The notes: generated from the sequence alone by a model not told the origin. 51,975 nucleotides of DNA from an uncultured Prevotellaceae bacterium (GCA_902801375.1 CADCIB010000021.1:16504-68478), one strand, 5' to 3'. Positions 34,844 through 43,692 are shown, numbered from the stretch's first letter. Made by a program: numbers and translations.

Positions 34844-36139
34844 TTAATGAGAATGTGCGTGGAGCGTGGCGGGAGGAGCGAGGCGGGAGGCGCGTGCATA
34901 GCGAAGCCTGACATTCCTCAGGAGGAGGGAGACTGCGACGAGGTTCATGCCCTCAGCATAGTGTTGGAAGAGGTTTCCGACGAAGAAGAGGCAGATGAGG
35001 ATGATCCAGAAAGCGTACTGCCGGTCGCGTCGGTGGGAACGGCTGCGGCGGATCATCCTCCAGATGAAGAACAAGGGCAGGGGATTGAACAGCAGCAGCT
35101 GAAGGTTGAGGCTCACCGTGGGATGTTTGGAGAAAACCATGACGAACAGCAGCATGCCGCCGAGGCTGCATGCCAGCATGAGCAAGGCATCGTAGAGCCA
35201 GAAGTGCTTCCGGGTGAGAATTTCGACAAGCGTGATGGCGATGGTGAAGGTGAGCAGTATGAGGAAGCAGTGGCGAGGTCGCAAGGGGAAACGATCTTCC
35301 GTTATCGGGTGGAAGTAAGGAACGACCACAGTCGTCTGTTTCACCAAAGGTCTTTTCGCATGCCCGTTGCCCGCGACCTTGGCACGATTGAAATCCTTCA
35401 TGAGCAGCTCTGGGAGGAATTGAGCCTGCCGGGGAGAGGCTTTGCGATCGGCGTTGACCCCCATGAGCATGTCGTTGCCAAACTTTGCCCAGGGATGGGC
35501 ATCGGTGTAGAGATGAATGAGTTGGCGGAATGACATGTTGTGTTGTTGCCGATGGGTGGAGTCGGCTGGGCCGTCCTTGTACTGGACCTGCCCGTTGATG
35601 CACTTTAACAATATGTTTCGTGCCCGCGTGGAGCAGTTGTCGAAGAGGAAGTCGTAGGGATAATCGCGATTGAAGGGCAGGTAGTTCTCCTGTAGCGCTT
35701 CGGCGAACATGAGCTTCTCTTGCGGCGTAAGATTGAGGTGCTGCTCGATGATGCCCCGCCGCTCGTTGGCGTACAGCCGGCAAAACGCGTCGTATGGCTG
35801 AAGCTCCATGGTATAGAGCGCCGTTCCCATGAGGAATCGCCAGAGGAATCCCCGCTGGTTGATGGAGAAGATGCCCCAGTTGGCTGCGACGTCGATGCCC
35901 ATCTCGCGGTTTACGAAGCGAATGGCAGTATGCCCATAGAGACTGTAAATCTCGTTGGCCGAAGGTTGACAAGTGATGAGACTGACGTCGATGACGGAGT
36001 CGATGTGGTGGCTGTAGTCATCGGACATCGCCATTGCCTTTTTCCCCCGGGGAGCTGGCTCGGACAGCGCTGCGGTTGGCTTTGACAGGAGGATGCCCAC
36101 TAGCAAGCACCAGCCGAAGAAGTGATAGAATGCTTTCAT
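34844..36139 (-). CDS. Lnb-like lipoprotein N-acyltransferase (DUF4105 domain, membrane protein)
   Basis: 431 residues from the ATG at 36139. Signal or anchor segment at about 1-25. The periplasmic Lnb_N/DUF4105 domain covers about 45-260, with candidate catalytic His in LYGHTAIRF (about 70) and Cys in FDNCSTRARNI (about 170). Four to five membrane spans follow (about 290-425). The family is known in Bacteroides to N-acylate lipoproteins, replacing Lnt. That function is inferred here by homology. It leads an operon with the pseudophosphatase and the EEP protein (43 and 29 base gaps). The -7 box ends 5 bases before the ATG. Confidence 0.78.
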   Translation of the reverse strand: MKAFYHFFGWCLLVGILLSKPTAALSEPAPRGKKAMAMSDDYSHHIDSVIDVSLITCQPSANEIYSLYGHTAIRFVNREMGIDVAANWGIFSINQRGFLWRFLMGTALYTMELQPYDAFCRLYANERRGIIEQHLNLTPQEKLMFAEALQENYLPFNRDYPYDFLFDNCSTRARNILLKCINGQVQYKDGPADSTHRQQHNMSFRQLIHLYTDAHPWAKFGNDMLMGVNADRKASPRQAQFLPELLMKDFNRAKVAGNGHAKRPLVKQTTVVVPYFHPITEDRFPLRPRHCFLILLTFTIAITLVEILTRKHFWLYDALLMLACSLGGMLLFVMVFSKHPTVSLNLQLLLFNPLPLFFIWRMIRRSRSHRRDRQYAFWIILICLFFVGNLFQHYAEGMNLVAVSLLLRNVRLRYARASRLAPPATLHAHSH

Positions 36140-36144
36140 GGGCA

Positions 36145-36152
36145 CAAAGGTA
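36145..36152 (-). promoter_or_regulatory. -7 box of the Lnb operon abutting its start codon
   Basis: Minus strand TACCTTTG, then 5 bases, then the ATG. The -33 region is weak (TATG at about the right distance). Confidence 0.6.
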
Positions 36153-36230
36153 CGAAAAAAATGAATAAGAGCGCATAAAAGAGAGGATTTATTTTCTCAG
36201 GAGCTCAATAAATTAAGTAATTATATACCT

Positions 36231-36276
36231 TTTGACCCTGAAGATTACCCCATCCCAACCCCTCCCTTTAAAAAGG
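36231..36276. repeat. Possible decayed copy of the dispersed GC-rich repeat
   Basis: TTTGACCCTGAAGATTACCC followed by CATCCCAACCCCTCCC resembles the GTTGACC, GACCTCCCC, AACCCCTCC order of the copies at 22701 and 51798, but lacks the hairpin. It lies exactly where the adjacent BspA-type relic breaks off. Confidence 0.4.
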
Positions 36277-36277
36277 T

Positions 36278-36562
36278 TATCGAGCATCTGCTGAACGCAT
36301 TGTTGGAAATCTAGTTCACCGTGTAGCCCATTGCTTGTTCTGGAATTGTAATGGTTCCGGTGGCGTTCATGTCGATGCAAGGTTCTGACTCGTTTCCCAC
36401 ACTACATGTTTTCAGGTTTTCATCGTTAATCATGAAGGTCATCATCACGCCTTCCTTTGTCATTATAGCGAACGCGTCGCTTACGTCGGCCGACAGATTC
36501 CCTGCTCCGGCAACCATCATGATGGCCAAGAACATCATCTTTTGGGTAATTGTTGTTCTCAT
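36278..36562 (-). pseudogene. Truncated BspA-type leucine-rich-repeat surface protein
   Basis: From the ATG at 36562 the frame gives a signal peptide (MMFLAIMMVAGAGNLSA) and the usual N-terminus of BspA-like proteins (EGVMMTFMINDENLKTCSVG, then GTITIPEQAMGYTVN). It stops at a TAG at 36313. Reading on past the stop gives ISNNAFSRCSI, which is the first turn of an LRR_5 repeat (consensus I-G-x-x-A-F-x-x-C-x-x-L). Homology ends at 36278. Full proteins of this type are several hundred residues long, so this is a relic cut by a nonsense codon and a deletion. An 83-residue secreted peptide could still be made. Confidence 0.75.
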
Positions 36563-36775
36563 ATTCAATGAATTTAAGTGAATATTATTGGTCTTTATTA
36601 TTTTCCTACGTGTTGGTTTTTGCAAGATTATTCTATGCATTGTCGTTCTCGAGGGCTCTTGTATCCACCATGTCTACTCAATCCAAGTGCAATGAATCTA
36701 TGATAGTGCCAAGGATATGGTGAAAAAAATCGCTATATTTTTTTCTGAAACTGGACTTAATTCAAAAAAAATGCG

Positions 36776-36783
36776 TAAGTTTG
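36776..36783 (+). promoter_or_regulatory. -7 box of the propeller-CotH-kinase operon
   Basis: TAAGTTTG, 63 bases before the ATG at 36847. No good -33 element is visible. The rest of the 284-base gap from 36563 shows no gene or structure. Confidence 0.5.
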
Positions 36784-36846
36784 TAGGCAAATAATAATAT
36801 GCAATAAACGTAAATTGAAAAAGCTGTTGATAAGAACTTGAAGAAA

Positions 36847-38676
36847 ATGAAAAGGACCCTTTTGTTGGTAGTCGCTTTCTGTGCGTTGAGCGGCCATCTG
36901 CAGGCACAGACCGGCACAGCGGCTGAGCCTGTGGCCTATGTGGGCGGTGAAATCTGCAATCCGCGTTTGCACGATGGCGGTCTGCCGTATGCCATCGGAG
37001 TGGAGAACATTCAGGTGTTGCGTGCCAACCGCACGCATCCTGAGCTGACGGAGGACTTCGGCTGGACCTACAACCACGCGCCAAACATCACGTATTGGAA
37101 CGGTCGTTTCTACCTGCAGTACTTGAGCAACCCCTCAGACGAGCACCAGCCGCCTGGTCATACGCTCCTCACGACGTCAGTCGACGGGCGCACCTGGGAG
37201 AAGCCTCAGGTGGCATTTCCCGTCTACACCCCTCCTGAGGGCATTTCGCCGCAAAAACCTTACTACGGCTACATCATGCACCAGCGCATGGGATTCTACA
37301 CCGCCCCCAATGGAAGGCTGCTCACCGTTGCCTTCTACGGCCACAGTTACGACCCCTTCAAGGAGGGCGGCATCGGGCGCGTGGTGCGCGAAATCCATAA
37401 GGATGGAACGCTGGGTCCCATTTACTTCGTGCGCTATACGTCGCATGCCCATTGGAATGAGGGGAACACCGCCTATCCTTTCTACACCCAATCGAAGGAC
37501 AAAGGCTTCCGTGAGGCCTGCCAGAGTCTCCTGAACGACAAGTTGAAGACGCTGCAATGGATAGACGAAGATAGAGGTCTGGACGGTTTCTACCACTTGA
37601 AAGACTCCATCAACCGCGTGCAGGCCACCTCGTATTTCCACCGCAAGGATGGTCAGGTGGTGGCGCTATGGAAATGGTCGTTTGCCGCTTTGTCGGCCGA
37701 CGAGGGTGAGACATGGTCGGCTCCTGTGCGCATCCCGTCGCTCATCATGGCGGGAGGAAAGAATTGGGGGCAGCGAACCCAGGACGGGCGCTATGCGATG
37801 TGCTACAATCCCATAGAGACACAACCCTACCGTTATCCGCTCATCGCCATCACCAGCGACGATGGCATTCGCTTTGACAACATGGGCGTGGTGCATGGGG
37901 AGGTGCCGCCCCGTCGATTCTTTGGCGAGAACAAGGACTTCGGTCCCTGCTATGTTCGTGGTATTACAGAGGGCGAGCAACAGCCTCCTGGACAGAACAT
38001 GTGGCTGACCTACAGCGTGAACAAAGAGGATATCTGGGTGAGCCGTGTGCCGCTGCCTATCCGCACCACGTGGGAAGGTACGATTAGCGACGATTTCGAG
38101 GGCATTGAGCCATTCGGAATGATAGAGAATTGGAACATCTATCGCCCCCGTTGGTGCAACGTCTTTGTGAACCCTCAGCACCAATTGTGCTTAACAGACT
38201 CAGACACTTACGATTATGCACGTGCCATTCGAGTTTTCGAGGAATCGCAAAGGGTGCGTATCTCGTTCGATGTGATGATAGAAGCAGAGGGTGGGGACCC
38301 CTTCGAGGTGGACGTTACCGACCGTCACGGCGAGCGGGCAGTGTCATTAGTGTTCGAAAAGGGACAGATACGCTTGCTGGGAACGAACACTCCCGTGGGG
38401 CAATACCAATTGAGGCGTTGGCAGAACGTTAGTTTCGCTGTGACCACTTCGGCAGGAGGAAGCACCCGTTGGAAGGAAACTGACTTTGCGAACTATCACG
38501 CCGTGAAAGCCGTAGAGCGTCTGAGTTTCCGCACAGGCCCCTATCGGAATCTGCCCGACCGCAATACCCCCAATCAGGACAAGTGTGAGCCGCTGCCCAA
38601 TTGCGACGTTCCTGCCGCAAAGACAAGCATTGTCAGAATCGATAATGTGCAGGCTGTTCCATTTACAAACGACTAA
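36847..38676 (+). CDS. Secreted sialidase-fold (BNR/propeller) protein, probable glycan-active enzyme
   Basis: 609 residues from the ATG at 36847 (an upstream TTG at 36838 is less likely). Signal peptide MKRTLLLVVAFCALSGHLQA. About residues 30-410 look like a beta-propeller: VDGRTW, SADEGETWSAP and TSDDGIRF are Asp-box-like turns of sialidase-type folds. The region about 410-605 is a beta-sandwich like a laminin-G or concanavalin module (ISDDFEGIEPFG). I cannot assign a family; relatives in my memory act on terminal acidic or rhamnosyl sugars, but this is not established here. It leads a tight operon (20 and 10 base gaps). Confidence 0.7.
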   Translation: MKRTLLLVVAFCALSGHLQAQTGTAAEPVAYVGGEICNPRLHDGGLPYAIGVENIQVLRANRTHPELTEDFGWTYNHAPNITYWNGRFYLQYLSNPSDEHQPPGHTLLTTSVDGRTWEKPQVAFPVYTPPEGISPQKPYYGYIMHQRMGFYTAPNGRLLTVAFYGHSYDPFKEGGIGRVVREIHKDGTLGPIYFVRYTSHAHWNEGNTAYPFYTQSKDKGFREACQSLLNDKLKTLQWIDEDRGLDGFYHLKDSINRVQATSYFHRKDGQVVALWKWSFAALSADEGETWSAPVRIPSLIMAGGKNWGQRTQDGRYAMCYNPIETQPYRYPLIAITSDDGIRFDNMGVVHGEVPPRRFFGENKDFGPCYVRGITEGEQQPPGQNMWLTYSVNKEDIWVSRVPLPIRTTWEGTISDDFEGIEPFGMIENWNIYRPRWCNVFVNPQHQLCLTDSDTYDYARAIRVFEESQRVRISFDVMIEAEGGDPFEVDVTDRHGERAVSLVFEKGQIRLLGTNTPVGQYQLRRWQNVSFAVTTSAGGSTRWKETDFANYHAVKAVERLSFRTGPYRNLPDRNTPNQDKCEPLPNCDVPAAKTSIVRIDNVQAVPFTND

Positions 38677-38696
38677 CTGTCAACACCCAGACGCCC

Positions 38697-40553
38697 ATGA
38701 AGAGACTGTTCCTCTTGCTGAGTATCTTGCTCGTTTCGCTGACGATGTCGGCACTCGACATACCGGCTGGCACGTATTACTTCGACAACTCGCGTACCCA
38801 TTACAGTTGCGTGAAGTTTGTCTATGGACAATACGACCAGCCAGAGACCTATGTCGTGAGCCTTACAGAAGGCGAAAACGACCTTTGGACGTTGGTGATG
38901 GAACAGCCGGCGATGGGCATGTATCGCTACACGTTTGCCGAAACCTCGTTGCCCGACGGGCGTATCGACGACACGTTTCCCAACGTGAAAGAGTATATTT
39001 CGAAGTCATTGAATGAGCTCCGCACGGCAACGACCGATAAGACCATGACTCCTGGCTATACCTTTGTGCCTGAATCGGGCGACAACTGGGCGCAGGGTTC
39101 CTGGCAACCGATGGTCAGCAGGCCGCAACCGTCAGGCACTTTGCCCGTGATGTATATCCAGACGGAGGGACAGAAGGCCATCACATCGAAGGAAACCTAT
39201 ATCAATGCCACCTACTATATCGATGCTTTCGGCCTGTCCGGATACAATTCGATTGGCTCGAAAGAAGCCCCGTTGCCCCTGAGAATACGCGGAAGGGGAA
39301 ACTATACGTGGTCGGATTTCGACAAGAAACCCTACCGCATCAAGCTGGAGGAAAGCAAAGAGTTGTTGGGAATGACGAAAAGCAAGAACTTCGCCCTATT
39401 AGCCCACGCTGACGACCGGGTGGGATTCATGCGCAACACCATAGGCCTGGAGCTGAGCCGTTGTCTGAAAATGAAGTGGACTCCCGAACAACAGCCTGTA
39501 GAACTGGTGCTTAACGGTGACTACATCGGGCTTTATTTCCTTACGGAGACTATTCGAATCGACAAGGATCGCGTGAACATTGTGCCGCAAAACGATGATG
39601 AGACCGACCCCAATCGGATAACTGGCGGATGGCTTGTGGAAATAGACAACTACAACGACCCGTGCCAGATACAGGTTCAAGAAACGTCTTCACGCACTTT
39701 GAAACTCACTTATCACACGCCCGAATCACTTTCAGCCATCCAACAAATCTATCTCAAGGAGCAATGGGAAGAGGTGGTTCGGCGCGTTTACGCCACGGAC
39801 AAAAGAGATGCGGAGTGGGAAGAGATGGTCGATATGGACCAATTGGCGCGTTTCTATGTGGTGCAAGAGGTGATGGACAATCAGGAATCTTTTCACGGCA
39901 GCTGTTTCATCTACAAGAATCAAGGGGAGAACGAGAAGTGGACATTCGGTCCTGTGTGGGATTTTGGTAATGCCTTGCAACGCGGAACGGATAAGTTCAT
40001 CTATGAGGACCCGCAATTTGGTACGCACCTCATCGACGAAATCGCTCGCTTTCCCCGTTTCCAAGAATATGTGAAGCAGGTTTGGACCGCGTTCTACCGT
40101 TTCAGTTATCCTACGTTGGATGATTATGCTGATGACTATTCCACGAGGATTGCCTACGCGGCTGCCTGTGATGCCGCCCGTTGGCCTAACTATGGCAATG
40201 CTGATGAGCAGGAGCGAAGCCGACAGTTTATGGACAAGCTCCATAGAAAAGTGGATTGGCTCTATGGCCAATGGGGCTTGGTGGAGTTGCCGGTGACTAT
40301 CGGGCGGGATGTGGTACAACCTGTTGTCCGTGTTGTGGATGGTCGGCTTGAAGTGGAATCCAGCGTTCCCATAGCTGCCGTTTATGTCTATGATGCCGCC
40401 GGGCGTTTGGCAATGTTGCCTGTCTCTGTTGCTTCCCACACGTCAGCCGACCATGTTTGTGTTGATTTCTCCAACCCATCTGGTATCTACATCGTGGAGG
40501 TTAAGACTGCCAATCAGATTGCTCCCTTCAGAAAGAAAATCATCATCCGATAA
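38697..40553 (+). CDS. Secreted CotH-family protein kinase with type IX-like C-terminal domain
   Basis: 618 residues. Signal peptide MKRLFLLLSILLVSLTMSA. An N-terminal beta domain covers about 20-145. The CotH kinase domain follows (about 150-510): PLRIRGRGNYTW, KKPYRIKLE (candidate ATP-binding Lys), NGDYIGLYFLTE and WTFGPVWDFGNA. The last 80 residues form a beta domain with YVYDAAGRLA and NPSGIYIVEVKT, ending in KKIIIR. This is the classical type A sorting domain of the type IX system. CotH proteins are atypical kinases that phosphorylate secreted or coat proteins; here the target is unknown, with the upstream propeller protein the obvious candidate. Confidence 0.88.
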   Translation: MKRLFLLLSILLVSLTMSALDIPAGTYYFDNSRTHYSCVKFVYGQYDQPETYVVSLTEGENDLWTLVMEQPAMGMYRYTFAETSLPDGRIDDTFPNVKEYISKSLNELRTATTDKTMTPGYTFVPESGDNWAQGSWQPMVSRPQPSGTLPVMYIQTEGQKAITSKETYINATYYIDAFGLSGYNSIGSKEAPLPLRIRGRGNYTWSDFDKKPYRIKLEESKELLGMTKSKNFALLAHADDRVGFMRNTIGLELSRCLKMKWTPEQQPVELVLNGDYIGLYFLTETIRIDKDRVNIVPQNDDETDPNRITGGWLVEIDNYNDPCQIQVQETSSRTLKLTYHTPESLSAIQQIYLKEQWEEVVRRVYATDKRDAEWEEMVDMDQLARFYVVQEVMDNQESFHGSCFIYKNQGENEKWTFGPVWDFGNALQRGTDKFIYEDPQFGTHLIDEIARFPRFQEYVKQVWTAFYRFSYPTLDDYADDYSTRIAYAAACDAARWPNYGNADEQERSRQFMDKLHRKVDWLYGQWGLVELPVTIGRDVVQPVVRVVDGRLEVESSVPIAAVYVYDAAGRLAMLPVSVASHTSADHVCVDFSNPSGIYIVEVKTANQIAPFRKKIIIR

Positions 40554-40563
40554 TGAGAATCCT

Positions 40564-41421
40564 ATGCCTATGAACCCATCCAATCATCCCAAAGGTAAGA
40601 CGCTTATTGCCGACAGCGGCAGTACCAAGACCGACTGGCTGCTCATTGACGGCCAAAACGAGTGCTTTCTGCATACGGAGGGCATCAATCCCATATTGCA
40701 AACGTCCGGGCAAGTAGCCGGCGTTCTTCGTCAGGTAGTGGAGGGGTTGCCGTCTTCCGATGTTCAGGAAATCCATTTCTATGGTGCCGGATGTATAGGA
40801 GAGCATCGTGAACGCTTGGCACAATTGTTGCGAGAAGCCTTTCCCCAAGCCGGAAAGGTGGAAGCCGAGAGCGACCTTCTGGGAGCAGCGCGTGCGGTTT
40901 GCGGCTATGAGGAGGGCATCGCCTGCATCCTTGGGACGGGTTCCAACTCCTGCCTGTACGACGGCGAGCGCATCGTGGAGAATGTCCCGCCCCTGGGATT
41001 CATCCTTGGCGACGAGGGGAGTGGGGCAGTCTTGGGGCGCAGATTCCTGAACGCCCTGCTCAAAGGCCGTTTGCCGAAAGCCTTGCTCGATGGTTTCTAC
41101 GAGGAAATGAACCTGACCTATGCCGACATCATCCGTCGCGTCTACCGCGAACCGATGCCCAACCGTTTTTTGGCATCGCTCTCGCCCTTCATTCATGCAC
41201 ACCTCGATGAGCCGGCAGTGGAGCAGATTGTGGTGGAGAATTTCGACGATTTCTTTGGGAAAAACGTGGATAAGTACGGGCGAAAAGACTTGCCCGTCTG
41301 TGCCGTAGGTAGCATCGCCTGCGCCTACGAGCCCTGTTTCCGACACGTTGCCGACGCTCATGGATATGAGGTTCACCGTATTCTGAAGAGTCCCATTGAT
41401 GGACTCCGAACCTATTATTAA
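40564..41421 (+). CDS. BadF/BcrA-type sugar kinase (N-acetylglucosamine kinase-like)
   Basis: 285 residues from the ATG at 40564 (a second ATG follows at 40570). Cytosolic actin-fold kinase: phosphate-1 motif IADSGSTKTDW (about 15-25), GTGSNSC, and PLGFILGDEGSGAVLGRRFL typical of the BadF/N-acetylglucosamine kinase group, then AVGSIACAY. In Bacteroidota these phosphorylate amino sugars at C6; this substrate is inferred. It follows the CotH gene by 10 bases, which links it to the secreted proteins upstream. It could phosphorylate the sugar released by the propeller protein. Confidence 0.82.
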   Translation: MPMNPSNHPKGKTLIADSGSTKTDWLLIDGQNECFLHTEGINPILQTSGQVAGVLRQVVEGLPSSDVQEIHFYGAGCIGEHRERLAQLLREAFPQAGKVEAESDLLGAARAVCGYEEGIACILGTGSNSCLYDGERIVENVPPLGFILGDEGSGAVLGRRFLNALLKGRLPKALLDGFYEEMNLTYADIIRRVYREPMPNRFLASLSPFIHAHLDEPAVEQIVVENFDDFFGKNVDKYGRKDLPVCAVGSIACAYEPCFRHVADAHGYEVHRILKSPIDGLRTYY

Positions 41422-41426
41422 AAACA

Positions 41427-41460
41427 AGAAGCCCGCTCATCACTGAGGGGGCTTCTCTAA
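41427..41460. terminator. Terminator between convergent sugar kinase and buk
   Basis: AGAAGCCC (41427-41434) pairs with GGGCTTCT (41449-41456), with inner CTC/GAG pairing. On the minus strand it is followed by TGTTTTTAATAA, so it mainly ends the ptb-buk transcript. Confidence 0.7.
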
Positions 41461-41481
41461 AACTATATGTTATGGGAACAA

Positions 41482-42540
41482 TTATTTGTATTCCTTGATT
41501 TCCTCTTCGCCAATGAGCGCACGGTAGGCGTTGTTGGCAAGAGCTGTCAGTTCGTCTTCACCCGGATAGATGTGTACGGGAGCAAGATACTCGATGCGCT
41601 CCTTCACCCAGTCGCGGACATACGGGCAACGGCAGAGGGCACCCGTGAGCAGCACGGCGTCCACCTTTCCGTTCACCACAGGAGCCAACGAGCCCAGGTA
41701 GCGGGCAGTCTGGTAGCACATAGCGCGCAGGTAGAACTCAGCCTCCTTGTCGCCATTGTCGATGCGGCGCTCCACTTCCATCAGGTCGCTTGTGCCAAGA
41801 TAGGCTACGAGTCCGCTGTGGCCGTTCATCTTGCGCAGCATCTCGTCGAGGGTGTACTTTCCGCTATAGCAGAGCTTCACCAGTTGCGAGCTGGGCAACT
41901 GTCCGGCGCGTGAGGGACTGAAGGGTCCGTCGCCGCTGAGGGCGTCGCTGCACTCGATGGCGCGTCCCTTGTGATGGAGAGCGAAGGAGATGCCGCTTCC
42001 CATGTGGCAGACGATGAGCGTCTGCTCGTTGTATTTCAGACCATTCTCGCGGCAGTAGCGCTTGGCAATCTCTCGCTGGTTCAGGGCGTGCCAGATGGTC
42101 TGGTGGGGCAGTTCGGGCATACCTGTGACACGTGCGATGTCGTCGAGCTCGTCCACCACACCAGGGTCAACGGTGAAGGCTCGGCAACCAATCTCCTTAG
42201 CGAGGCTATTGGCCAATAGCGGGCCGAGGTTGCAGGCGTGGTTGATGCGCGGGTGGCGTGTGTCCTCGATTACTTTGTCGTTCAGCTCGTAGACGCCGCC
42301 TTCCATAGGCTTTACAAGTCCGCCACGGCCTACTACGACGTCGAAATCCAAACTGACGCCCATTTTCTCAAGTTCTTTCAACAGTGCTTCCTTGCGGTAG
42401 TCGAACTCGTCCATGATGTTCGGATACTTGCAAAGCTCGTCGTAAGGATGGTTGATGGTGGAATGGGTCACCAACTTCTCGTCTTCGAAGATACCAATCT
42501 TCAGAGACAGCATTCCTGGGTTAATTGCTAGTATTCTCAT
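41482..42540 (-). CDS. buk: Butyrate kinase (acetate/propionate kinase family)
   Basis: 352 residues from the ATG at 42540 (MRILAINPG is the family start). Converts butyryl-phosphate and ADP to butyrate and ATP. Motifs: NPGMLSLKIGIF, VVGRGGL, CHMGSGISFALHHKGR, DGPFSPSRAGQLP, VLLTGALCRCP. The length is normal for Buk and shorter than AckA. It follows ptb by 87 bases. Branched or short-chain acids such as isobutyrate or isovalerate are also common substrates in Bacteroidales. Confidence 0.9.
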   Translation of the reverse strand: MRILAINPGMLSLKIGIFEDEKLVTHSTINHPYDELCKYPNIMDEFDYRKEALLKELEKMGVSLDFDVVVGRGGLVKPMEGGVYELNDKVIEDTRHPRINHACNLGPLLANSLAKEIGCRAFTVDPGVVDELDDIARVTGMPELPHQTIWHALNQREIAKRYCRENGLKYNEQTLIVCHMGSGISFALHHKGRAIECSDALSGDGPFSPSRAGQLPSSQLVKLCYSGKYTLDEMLRKMNGHSGLVAYLGTSDLMEVERRIDNGDKEAEFYLRAMCYQTARYLGSLAPVVNGKVDAVLLTGALCRCPYVRDWVKERIEYLAPVHIYPGEDELTALANNAYRALIGEEEIKEYK

Positions 42541-42627
42541 AGGTTTTGATCGTTGCTTGATATTCAAGACAATGCAAATGCTTGTGGTTTATTGTTTTAT
42601 GGGTTATTGTTTGTTGTCTGTTGTAGC

Positions 42628-43473
42628 TTATGCTTGCAGGCAGGCCATAGCCAGCGAGTGGTACTTGGTGAGTGCCGAGTCGCTGCGTGAGGTGATGCTG
42701 ATGGGGCAGGCAGCTCCTTGCAATCCTACGGCCAGGTGGGCGTCGGTGAAGGCGGTGAGTGCCTTGTAGAGCACGTTGCCGGCCTCGATGTCGGGCATGA
42801 TGACAACGTCGCTGTTGCCTTCCAACGGACTCTTGATGCCCTTGATATCGGCCGATTCCTTACAGACGGCACATTTCAGGTCGGTGGGACCGTCGACGAT
42901 GGCGTTGCCGAATTCGCCGTTTTTGCACATCTCGATGAGTTTCTCGTAGTCGAGTGTGATGGGGAACTTGGGCGACACCTTCTCCGTGCAATGCACGAGG
43001 GCAATGCGCGGCTGCTCCACACCAAAGACGTTGCACACGCGGATGGCGTACTTGATCATGGCGATGCGCTGCTCAAGCGTGGGGAATGGGATGACGGCGG
43101 GATCCATCATGAACAGGAGCTTGTGGTAGGTGGGGATGTCGAATGCGCTGATGTGCGTCAGGATGTTGCCCGGCGGAATCAGACCCTCGGCCTTGTTCTC
43201 CTTGTTGATGATGGCCTTCAGCAACACGTCGGTGTTGATAATACCTTTCATGATGACATCGGCCTCGCCGCGTCGAATCATGCGCACAGCCTCGGCTGCC
43301 GACTCTTCAATAGTTGACAAATGGAGGTTGGTGATTTTTGCCCAGCCTTCTTTCTCTGCCCGGTTGATAGCCTCTTGCGAGTGCTCGTCGTGAGCTTCTA
43401 CGGCGACAACGCGGCAGCATCCACGGGCTTTCAGCTGCTCCACTAACTCGCTAAAATCTTTAATTAATTCCAT
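42628..43473 (-). CDS. ptb: Phosphate butyryltransferase
   Basis: 281 residues from the ATG at 43473; the earlier ATG at 43497 lies inside the promoter. Exchanges CoA for phosphate on butyryl-CoA or another short acyl-CoA, feeding butyrate kinase for ATP gain. The PTA/PTB fold shows EADVIMKGIINTDVLLKAI, then ILTHISAFDIP, EGNSDVVIMPDIEAGNVLYK and LQGAACPISITSRSDS near the C-terminus. No bcd, crotonase or but gene lies nearby, so the acyl-CoA comes from elsewhere. Confidence 0.9.
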   Translation of the reverse strand: MELIKDFSELVEQLKARGCCRVVAVEAHDEHSQEAINRAEKEGWAKITNLHLSTIEESAAEAVRMIRRGEADVIMKGIINTDVLLKAIINKENKAEGLIPPGNILTHISAFDIPTYHKLLFMMDPAVIPFPTLEQRIAMIKYAIRVCNVFGVEQPRIALVHCTEKVSPKFPITLDYEKLIEMCKNGEFGNAIVDGPTDLKCAVCKESADIKGIKSPLEGNSDVVIMPDIEAGNVLYKALTAFTDAHLAVGLQGAACPISITSRSDSALTKYHSLAMACLQA

Positions 43474-43494
43474 GGTATCTCTCTGTTTTTTGCG

Positions 43495-43502
43495 CAAAGT
43501 TA
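43495..43502 (-). promoter_or_regulatory. -7 box of ptb-buk
   Basis: Minus strand TAACTTTG, 21 bases before the ptb ATG. The -33 element is unclear. Confidence 0.55.
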
Positions 43503-43692
43503 CTGTTTTTCATTCAGATTCCGATAGAATGGCTATATTTTTAAGAAAGTTTTGCACATGAATAAGGGTTTTGTGCAAAAACGATTCTCTTTTCTTCCTG
43601 TTTTAGATGACAATATCAGCGACGAGTGCGTAAACCTAACTCGCGTACATTATTATATAGGTATGGGTGTGGGAGTTTTTTTGCGCTTTTTC

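Noticed and set aside
36563-36846. tRNA or small RNA gene in the gap before the propeller operon
   Set aside because: No T-loop GGTTCGA-type motif or acceptor pairing; only a -7 box is recognisable.
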